Part shown: positions 5,704-10,949 of the stretch, piece after piece | Layout: every line of letters starts with the position of its first letter | How positions within the stretch are numbered: the stretch's first letter is position 1 | From: Hyphomonadaceae bacterium | Lineage (GTDB): Bacteria > Pseudomonadota > Alphaproteobacteria > Caulobacterales > Hyphomonadaceae | Length of the DNA: 10,949 nucleotides | Reading direction: 5' to 3' | Assembly (NCBI GenBank): GCA_030696545.1 | Contig: JAUYSA010000381.1 | Span: forward strand, 1 to 10,949 | Notes under the pieces: model-generated | Seen by the model: only the letters and a program-made list of their open reading frames with translations | Databases searched by the model: none | What the model was told of the DNA's origin: nothing | Program-made: the position numbers and the translations under genes

Positions 5704-6888
5704 TTAGTCCTTTTGCGAGGGCGAGTGCGGCGCCTCGCCCTGCTTGTCAAATCTCAGCGGGTCGAAGGCCGCCGCCAGCGGGCTCACTTTACCGTCAATC
5801 ACCTGATCCGCGACTAGCTCCGCAGTCGCAGGCGCCAGCAGCACGCCGTTACGGTAATGCCCCAGCGCCGCGAAAACACCCGGTATGGCCGTCTGCCCGA
5901 TCATTGGCGCATCGTCAGGCGTTCCGGGCCGGATACCGGCCCAGGCCGTAACTTCCGGGGCGCTTCCCAGCACGCCAACCATTTCCGCCGCACGGGATTT
6001 CAGCGCCGCGATTTTCGCGGGATCAACACTGGTATCCGCCCGCCCGCGCTCGCTTGTCGCGCCGACCAGCACCCAGCGCGACTTGGGCACGATGTAGATA
6101 TCGCGCGTATGGATCACATGCCTCGGTCCGCCATTTACCGGAGCAAGCGCCAGCATCTGGCCCTTCACCGGAACAGCTTCCACCAGTCCATGCTCCAACG
6201 GCGCGCCCCGTGGTCCCACGAAAACAGGCAACGATCCCATGCCCGTCGCCAGCACGACGCGGTCAAATCGTTCGCCATCCGGCATCTGGAACACCTGCCC
6301 GCCGACAATCCGCTCCACCCTCCGGCCAAACCGGAAGCCGACGCCTGCTCGCGACAGAGCTGCACCAAGGCGCTGAAGGGCGATCTGCGCATCCACATGC
6401 CGGTCCTCAGGCAGCACCAGTGCCGCTTTAACCACACCCGTCAGAGCTGGCTCCTCGCGCTTCAGCTCGGCAGCTGACAACCGCCGCACCGGAAGCTCTC
6501 GCGCCTGACAGGCAGCGGCCAGCGTCTCCAGCCATTCCGTCTCGGCATCGCTGCGGGCGACGACGATCGCGCCTTCCTTCGAGAACTCGAGGCTGCCCCC
6601 GCCCGCGCGTTCAATACGTGCGGCGAAATCCGGCCATAGCATTCCCGCATGACGGGCCAGCGCCGCCAGCGCCCGCTGGTCTGCCTCGATCGCCCACTCG
6701 AACGCCGCGCCCAGCATGCCCGCCGCGCGCACAGTCGCACCGGCGCCCAGCTCCGTCCCGCTTTCATAAACCGCCACGTCCGCGCCTCGTGCGCGAAGTT
6801 CCAACGCAGCGCTCAGGCCGATAATCCCCGCGCCCACCACGGCGACGCGGAGAGAGCCGGTATTCCTCATATTGGGCTGCGCGGGCAT
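5704..6888 (-). CDS. thiO: Glycine oxidase ThiO-like FAD-dependent oxidoreductase
   Basis: 394 residues from ATG 6888, which has GAGG six bases upstream; the frame is open to 7098 but the extra 70 residues are Arg-rich and unlike the family. DAO fold: FAD motif VVGAGIIGLS (17-26) with E42 ending the second strand (VAVYE). Substrate-site motifs near the C-terminus are AGIRPGTPDDAPMIG (R320) and GHYRNGVLLAP (R346), matching the two substrate arginines of Bacillus glycine oxidase (R302, R329) in motif and spacing. ThiO oxidises glycine to dehydroglycine (iminoacetate), releasing H2O2, for thiazole synthesis by ThiG/ThiS. No other thi gene is present and the leader has no TPP riboswitch. A related amino acid oxidase role is the alternative. 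TATATA lies just before the SD (6904-6899), possibly a -10 box. Confidence 0.85.
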   Translation of the reverse strand: MPAQPNMRNTGSLRVAVVGAGIIGLSAALELRARGADVAVYESGTELGAGATVRAAGMLGAAFEWAIEADQRALAALARHAGMLWPDFAARIERAGGGSLEFSKEGAIVVARSDAETEWLETLAAACQARELPVRRLSAAELKREEPALTGVVKAALVLPEDRHVDAQIALQRLGAALSRAGVGFRFGRRVERIVGGQVFQMPDGERFDRVVLATGMGSLPVFVGPRGAPLEHGLVEAVPVKGQMLALAPVNGGPRHVIHTRDIYIVPKSRWVLVGATSERGRADTSVDPAKIAALKSRAAEMVGVLGSAPEVTAWAGIRPGTPDDAPMIGQTAIPGVFAALGHYRNGVLLAPATAELVADQVIDGKVSPLAAAFDPLRFDKQGEAPHSPSQKD

Positions 6889-7170
6889 CGCGCCTCTATA
6901 TAGCGGCCCCGCCGGAGGGCCAGAGCAGGTCGTAAACGCCCCGGAAATCCCCGATTTCGCGCAGGACCATATGCGTGTCCGGCGCGCTCGCGCCGGGCGG
7001 GCGTTTCGACCCTTTTCGTTCTGGAATAGCCGGGCTGGGTATCTGGAATGACTGCGGGAAACTCGCGAGTGCGCTGCACCATAAACCGCCGATTCCACAG
7101 GCTATGAGTCGTGGATATGCCCACGCTGTCTCGCGCTGGGTCAACTAGTACGGTTTGAGGTAAAACTCGT
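6889..7170. other. Gene-free gap before thiO with a strong GC hairpin
   Basis: This 282-bp stretch separates the small gene ending at 7171 from thiO. Minus-strand frames cross it, but they need a TTG start, lack an SD, and show mixed third-position use, so I call no gene. CCGGCGCG (6979-6986) pairs perfectly with CGCGCCGG (6989-6996) around two bases, about 90 bases ahead of the thiO start. No T-run follows, so it may be either a weak terminator for the upstream gene or a leader structure. Confidence 0.4.
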
Positions 7171-7449
7171 TCAGGCGCTCGCCGGAAGACCTTCCGGAAG
7201 ACGGTAACGCTGGCGCTCCGTCCGCCAGAAAACCAGGAAGCGTGCGGCATGCTCGCGGTCCTGGAAAACCAGCCTGCGACGCATCTCTCCGCCCGTGTGC
7301 TCGGTCATCATCATGATGTCCGGCGCGTCGCCAAATTCCGTGGAAAGGCCTGCTTCTGCGGCCCATTTTGCAAAAGCATCGAGTGCGTGCATGAGGCGGG
7401 ACGGGTCCCTGCTCTCATCAGCGCTGATCTGCACCACGACTTCAGACAT
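7171..7449 (-). CDS. Small soluble protein of unknown function (92 aa)
   Basis: I do not recognise this protein. It starts MSEVVVQISADESRD, which reads like a beta strand, continues with an amphipathic helix (about 17-34, SRLMHALDAFAKWAAEAG), then PDIMMMTEHTGG, a second beta region (RRRLVFQD) and a charged aromatic helix (HAARFLVFWRTERQRYR). The beta-alpha-beta-beta-alpha-like order hints at a small ferredoxin-like fold; this is inference. There is no signal peptide or membrane segment. A G-rich stretch (GGGGG) about eight bases before ATG 7449 can act as SD. The last codons contain a 12-bp near-tandem repeat (CCGGAAGAC at 7182-7190 and 7194-7202), encoding LPEGLP. It is 194 bp behind the amino acid dehydrogenase gene and likely has its own promoter. 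Confidence 0.68.
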   Translation of the reverse strand: MSEVVVQISADESRDPSRLMHALDAFAKWAAEAGLSTEFGDAPDIMMMTEHTGGEMRRRLVFQDREHAARFLVFWRTERQRYRLPEGLPASA

Positions 7450-7583
7450 GCGAAGTCCCCCGAAGTCCCAACACCACTGGCCGCCGCTATCTGAAGCTTA
7501 TGGATCGGGCGGCTACCCGAACCTGCCGCAGTCTTGGGCGGCGCCACCACCCAGTTAGCAAGAGATAAGCCAGACAGTGCCCG

Positions 7584-7620
7584 AATGCGCTCTCGCTGCA
7601 ACGCAACAAATCAGCGCATT
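7584..7620. terminator. Stem-loop downstream of the amino acid dehydrogenase gene
   Basis: AATGCGCT (7584-7591) pairs perfectly with AGCGCATT (7613-7620) with a 21-base loop, beginning 24 bases after the minus-strand stop at 7644. No clear T-run follows on the minus strand, so it may be a transcript-end stabiliser rather than an intrinsic terminator. A short palindrome AACGT-C-ACGTT (7626-7636) lies between it and the stop. I see nothing else definite in 7450-7643. Confidence 0.35.
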
Positions 7621-7643
7621 AAAGGAACGTCACGTTAATTCAA

Positions 7644-8681
7644 CTAAGCGGCGAGAATCCGCTGCCTGGCAATCTGGTCAGCGACACGGTTTGTCGGGCG
7701 ATTCTCGGCCTTGGCCTGATCCAGGACCTCGCCCAGCGTCTGCACCAGCCGCTGGACCTTCGCCTCGACCCAGACCGGGTCATACGTGCCGGAAATCTCA
7801 GCGGCGACATTGATGATCCCGCCGCCGTTGATGACGTAATCCGGGGCGTAAAGGATGCTTTTCTCCAGCACTTTCTCGCCCATGTCCGGCGTCGAGAGCT
7901 GGTTGTTAGCCCCGCCGGCGATGGCCTTTACCTTAAGGCGCGGCAGCGTATCTGGATTGATGATCGCTCCCAGCGCGTTCGGCGAGAAGATATCGGCGGC
8001 CACATCATAGATTTCGCCCGGCGCCACGACCTGCGCGCCTGTGTCCTTTGCGACAGCAGCCAGTGCTTCCTGGTTCACATCGGTGATCGTCAGCCTGGCG
8101 CCGGCCTTCGCGAGATGCCCGCACACATAGGCGCCGACATGCCCCACGCCCTGCACCGCGATGTGTCGGCCATTAAGATCATCCGTCCCGAACGCACGCA
8201 GCGCCGTCGCCTTGATGCCGAGGAACACGCCCTTGGCCGTCACAGGCGATGGATCGCCACTCGCCGCCTTGCCCGTAGGCAGCCCGGCCACGTACTTCGT
8301 TTCTTCGGCAGCATACGCCATGTCGTGTACCGACACGCCCACATCTTCTGCCGACCAGTACTTGCCGTTCAGCGTCGCGATCGCGCGTCCCAGCGCGCGG
8401 AACAGTTCCGGCGTCTTGTCGGTCTTGGAGTTGCCCCAGATCACTGCCTTGCCGCCACCGAGCGGAAGGTCGGCCATGGCGTTCTTGTAGCTCATGCCCT
8501 CGGACAACCGCAGCGCATCCACGAACGCATCATCGGCCGTCGCGTAGTTCCACATGCGGCATCCGCCTGCGGCCGGGCCGCGGGCGGTCGAGTGAACCGC
8601 GATGATGGCCCGAAGCCCCGTCTTTGCGTCGAAGAAGTGATGGACGCTCTCGTGACCAGCGAACGCGGGCTTGTCGAACAT
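7644..8681 (-). CDS. Leucine-dehydrogenase-type amino acid dehydrogenase (Glu/Leu/Phe/Val family)
   Basis: 345 residues from ATG 8681, the usual length of leucine dehydrogenases. A TTG two codons earlier (8687) is in frame, but GGAG lies eight bases before the ATG and only two before the TTG. Residues K66 (MSYKNAMADLPLGGGKA) and K78 in the same motif match the substrate and catalytic lysines of Bacillus LeuDH (K68, K80), and D113 (SAEDVG) matches its essential Asp. The dinucleotide motif GVGHVG is at 178-183 and D201 (TITDVN) points to NAD. It reversibly deaminates an aliphatic or aromatic L-amino acid to the 2-oxo acid plus ammonia in the cytoplasm; Leu/Val/Ile is most likely, Phe possible. 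The product can feed branched-chain acyl-CoA oxidation. A promoter-like site with a dyad lies at 8761-8796. Confidence 0.9.
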   Translation of the reverse strand: MFDKPAFAGHESVHHFFDAKTGLRAIIAVHSTARGPAAGGCRMWNYATADDAFVDALRLSEGMSYKNAMADLPLGGGKAVIWGNSKTDKTPELFRALGRAIATLNGKYWSAEDVGVSVHDMAYAAEETKYVAGLPTGKAASGDPSPVTAKGVFLGIKATALRAFGTDDLNGRHIAVQGVGHVGAYVCGHLAKAGARLTITDVNQEALAAVAKDTGAQVVAPGEIYDVAADIFSPNALGAIINPDTLPRLKVKAIAGGANNQLSTPDMGEKVLEKSILYAPDYVINGGGIINVAAEISGTYDPVWVEAKVQRLVQTLGEVLDQAKAENRPTNRVADQIARQRILAA

Positions 8682-8760
8682 GGGCAACGCTCCAGACGCC
8701 GCTCAGGGGCGGCTTGGGCGCGCGTATAGCGTCAACCGAGCAGAGGGTGAACCCGGCAGG

Positions 8761-8796
8761 TGAGCACGAATATGCTCATCGCGACGCTGTTGTCAG
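8761..8796 (-). promoter_or_regulatory. Putative promoter with overlapping dyad for the amino acid dehydrogenase
   Basis: On the minus strand CTGACA (8796-8791) and CATATT (8774-8769) stand 16 bp apart, a fair sigma-70-type -35/-10 pair about 90 bases before the start codon. The -10 lies inside the perfect dyad TGAGCA-N6-TGCTCA (8761-8778). A dyad with this AT-containing centre resembles Lrp/AsnC-type sites, regulators that commonly control amino acid catabolism. Assignment is tentative. Confidence 0.35.
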
Positions 8797-8841
8797 CCAG
8801 AAGCAGAAAGATCGTGTTTTCAGGCCATGAACCGGGCCAGC

Positions 8842-9936
8842 CTAGGCCTTGTCGAACAGCGCGTCGGCAGCGCCTGCATCATCCGGCTGGATCGCGACGT
8901 CGAGCATCTCCGCCGACAATTCCAGCGGCGCAAGCTGTTCCGTCTTGTCTGCGATCCAGAGATTCATCTCCAGCGCGCCGCCTTCAAGCGCACGCGCACG
9001 CGCGCGCCAGCTTTGCGCTTCCCACGCCAGCTCCTGCAGGAACAACGCGCCCTCGCGCCCCGTGAAGCCACTCTGCGCCGCATTCTCGAGCACCTGCGAA
9101 AGGTTGGCATAGCCCTGCTTCGCAGCCGCCAGCACCTGCTCCGTGACTGCAACTTTACGCACCGACTTGAAGCCGGCGAGCTTCAGCAGCTCTTCAATCT
9201 CGTCATTGGTCGAAAGCAGCGGCTCGGCCCAAGCAGAAGCAAAAGCTTCCGCCGGCGTCTTCTTCGTGCGCCGGGTCGTATCGAGGAACACCCAGCGACC
9301 ATCATGATTCAGCGCGCGATACACGCGGCCGACCAGACCCGCCTTGTGATCCGCATAGGCGAACGCTTCCACGCTCGCGATGGCCTGCAACGACTGATCA
9401 GTGAACCCGCGCGGACGATCAACCTCGCCACGCGTGACCACAGCCGACGGCACGAGTACGCCCAGACGGGCCACACATGCCGTCCGCCATTCGGTCGCCA
9501 GAGCCTTGCGATCAGATTGCGCTGCGAACGCATTCAGCAGGGCGCCGTCGGCACCGATGAATCCCATGTCTCCAGGCTTGTCAGCCAGCTCAAGCAGAGC
9601 GTCGACCATGCGCGTGTCGAGCGCGAATGATCCCGGCGCAAGCCGTCCTTCACCCCACAAAGTCTCGAGCGCACGGATACGTATATTGCCGCCATCTACC
9701 GGCTCGCCGCGCTCCGGCGCCGTTTGGGTGACGTGCTCCTGCTCGACGGCCACAGGCGCAACAGGCGCCTCGACCACAGCAGCCGGTTTGACTTCCTTCA
9801 CGGCCGCCTTGGGCTCTTCGGCCTTGGCGGCTTCGCCCTCGCCTTCGACCGGCGCGACATAGTCACGACCGCTCCACCAGGCCCCAAAGCGCCCGGCTAC
9901 GTCGCCACCTGCCATCTTCTTCACTTGCGCAAGCAT
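8842..9936 (-). CDS. Methyltransferase-like protein with degenerate SAM motif
   Basis: 364 residues. The N-terminus (1-29) is a short conserved-looking piece, FGAWWSGRDYV at 17-27, followed by an Ala/Pro/Glu/Val-rich linker (about 30-80). The central part (about 85-270) reads like a class I SAM methyltransferase: an N-terminal stretch IRALETLWGEGRLAPGS, a motif-I position MGFIGADGALLNAF (124-137), a mid-domain SVEAFAYADHKAGLVGRVYRAL followed by NHDGRWVFLDT (209-219), then TNDEIEELLKLAGF (243-256). The motif-I stretch lacks the canonical GxGxG, so SAM binding is doubtful. The C-terminal part (271-364) is helical, with a basic run (RARARALEGGALEMNLW). No signal peptide or membrane segment. The SD is weak: GAGGA lies about 12 bases before ATG 9936. 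It may be a scaffold or pseudoenzyme; function is unknown. Confidence 0.75.
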   Translation of the reverse strand: MLAQVKKMAGGDVAGRFGAWWSGRDYVAPVEGEGEAAKAEEPKAAVKEVKPAAVVEAPVAPVAVEQEHVTQTAPERGEPVDGGNIRIRALETLWGEGRLAPGSFALDTRMVDALLELADKPGDMGFIGADGALLNAFAAQSDRKALATEWRTACVARLGVLVPSAVVTRGEVDRPRGFTDQSLQAIASVEAFAYADHKAGLVGRVYRALNHDGRWVFLDTTRRTKKTPAEAFASAWAEPLLSTNDEIEELLKLAGFKSVRKVAVTEQVLAAAKQGYANLSQVLENAAQSGFTGREGALFLQELAWEAQSWRARARALEGGALEMNLWIADKTEQLAPLELSAEMLDVAIQPDDAGAADALFDKA

Positions 9937-10024
9937 GGCGCGCGAAGTCCTCGACCGTTGATCCCCAGTCTTATGAACCTAGCTGATTTTGGTTAATTTT
10001 CGGGCGATCGGGATCGGTGGAATT

Positions 10025-10949
10025 TCACCGATTTTCAGCGGTTTCCCGGCTGAAAGGGATCGGCGGCGCCCCCGACGGCAAGGGAGCATCGGGTTTCCGG
10101 ATGAATGCCAGGATGTCCCTCCAGACCGACTCAGCCTGCAGGTCGTTCATGAGCATGTGATAGCCCTTGGCGTAATATGCCGTCCGTACATGCCCCGGCA
10201 TCCGCCGCGCTGCCCGCTCTACACCCTCCGGCGGAATGATCTCGTCCTTCGCGCCATACAGCATCAGGGTGGGCACCCGCGCAGGCAGGCGATCAATCGT
10301 CTGGTCGGCCTCCTCCATGATCGAGACGACGCCATAGACGCTGTCGATCCGGTTGGATTTCTGCACATAGGGATCGAACCACATCTCGCGCAGCTTGGCG
10401 TTGTTGTCGGTCGCCACGATGCGCACGCCCTCCGGCGGCACGACGACCCAGTCCGGCCGCACATGCGAACTCACCCATAGGCTGGCGCTGTAGAACCATG
10501 GCAGCACGCCCCACCCCCTGAACCCTGGCCCCGACAGGACCAGCGCATCCGCGTCGATCCTGGGTTCCTCGGCAAACGCCGTGACGGCTGCCGCCGCGCC
10601 CCTGCTCTCGCCAACAACTGCGATCTTCGCCTCAGGATGCCGCTGACGCGCGAGCGATACGGCCGTCTGAACATCTTTCCGCATCACATCGTGAGATGGC
10701 CAGATCATCCAGTTGGGCGACCTTCCGAAGCCGCGCTGGTCATACGCATAGACCTTAGCGCCATGCCCGGACCACCACGCCCCGGCTGATTTGAAGGCGC
10801 CGGCATAGTCGTTCATCCCGTGGATCGCGATGATCACCACGTCCGGTTCACGTGAATAGATCGCCGCAGCCGCAGCACACACAGACGCGCCCGTCGCAAG
10901 ATTGATCCCCTTTCCAGCATCGCAAGGCCCCATCCCGCCCGTTGCCGAG
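10025..10949 (-). CDS. Alpha/beta hydrolase, S33/lysophospholipase-like (5' end outside window)
   Basis: The first ATG in the window is at 10933 but the frame stays open to the edge, so the true N-terminus may lie outside. Counting from 10933 there are 302 residues. The oxyanion segment IHGMNDYAGAF begins at 37, YDQRGFGRSPN is at 64-74, the nucleophile elbow is GESRG with S110, the acid is D230 (YGAKDEIIP) and the histidine is H259 (GYHM): a complete triad. This is the pattern of monoacylglycerol lipase/lysophospholipase-type hydrolases of the serine aminopeptidase S33 group, which cleave lipid esters. Relatives usually carry GESMG, so the Arg at the elbow is a small departure. The first 30 residues shown are Ala-rich and do not resemble the family's usual N-terminal strand, so a signal peptide or sequence difference there cannot be judged. 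The stop is 88 bp before the next gene. Confidence 0.88.
   Translation of the reverse strand, partial: SATGGMGPCDAGKGINLATGASVCAAAAAIYSREPDVVIIAIHGMNDYAGAFKSAGAWWSGHGAKVYAYDQRGFGRSPNWMIWPSHDVMRKDVQTAVSLARQRHPEAKIAVVGESRGAAAAVTAFAEEPRIDADALVLSGPGFRGWGVLPWFYSASLWVSSHVRPDWVVVPPEGVRIVATDNNAKLREMWFDPYVQKSNRIDSVYGVVSIMEEADQTIDRLPARVPTLMLYGAKDEIIPPEGVERAARRMPGHVRTAYYAKGYHMLMNDLQAESVWRDILAFIRKPDAPLPSGAPPIPFSRETAENR

Noticed and set aside
4351..5817. Long plus-strand open frame (488 codons) opposite the acyl-CoA dehydrogenase
   Set aside because: It is the antisense shadow of a clear acyl-CoA dehydrogenase and thiO; such frames are common in GC-rich DNA and it encodes no recognisable domain.
6889..7098. 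70-residue N-terminal extension of ThiO
   Set aside because: It is Arg/Ser-rich and unlike the family; ATG 6888 has GAGG upstream and begins just before the FAD motif.
6896..7144. 82-codon minus-strand frame between the small gene and thiO
   Set aside because: TTG start, no SD, mixed third-position GC and no recognisable protein; the GC-rich end alone makes it look codon-biased.
6889..7170. TPP riboswitch upstream of thiO
   Set aside because: I could not find the CTGAGA core or the second conserved pyrophosphate-sensing segment on the minus strand.
9973..9998. CtrA-like site in the AT-rich stretch before the methyltransferase-like gene
   Set aside because: Only one TTAA half-site (GGTTAATTTT) is present; the second half at the required spacing is missing.

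Overview
The window reads as GC-rich alphaproteobacterial chromosome. Codons mostly end in G or C, SD sequences are GGGAG/GAGG-like, and the gene content (a ThiO-type glycine oxidase, a LeuDH-type amino acid dehydrogenase, acyl-CoA dehydrogenase, paired SDRs, an S33-type hydrolase) suits Caulobacterales or the Hyphomonadaceae in particular. That placement is inference from protein flavour, with no rRNA or marker gene to confirm it. I see no phage gene, transposase, CRISPR array, tRNA or rRNA.

Layout. Bases 1-377 carry no gene. They hold two palindromic elements (2-49 and a nested 'fishbone' at 81-221) and one perfect DnaA-box sequence at 311-319; I see nothing in 222-310. A small unknown protein follows (378-665, +). 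It converges on a two-gene minus-strand operon of short-chain dehydrogenases (2229 to 709). The divergent gap 2230-2416 contains a perfect 20-bp palindrome with an extra half-site and a hairpin just before the SDR start. Divergent from the SDRs is a lipoprotein made of two gapless copies of one domain (2417-3349, +).

From 3359 to the end, every gene I call is on the minus strand. Read in transcription order from the right edge these are: a partial alpha/beta hydrolase; a protein built like a class I methyltransferase but with a poor SAM motif; a Leu/Val/Phe/Glu-type amino acid dehydrogenase with its own promoter-like region; a small unknown protein; thiO; an acyl-CoA dehydrogenase; a secreted protein of unknown function; a terminator-like hairpin; and a 45-residue single-pass membrane protein.

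How the genes may work together. The SDR pair is probably co-transcribed and one of its members looks NAD-type while the other looks NADP-type. Together with the acyl-CoA dehydrogenase this suggests oxidation of alcohol/ketone and acyl substrates. The amino acid dehydrogenase feeds branched-chain oxo acids to the same acyl-CoA chemistry. thiO supplies dehydroglycine for the thiamine thiazole ring. thiO, the acyl-CoA dehydrogenase and the secreted protein are spaced 30 and 52 bp apart and could be one transcript ending at the hairpin at 3518-3559. No single dedicated novel system is evident. The most unusual items are the duplicated-domain lipoprotein, the operator cluster at 2289-2328, the small membrane ORF behind a possible attenuator, the degenerate methyltransferase-like protein and the nested palindrome.
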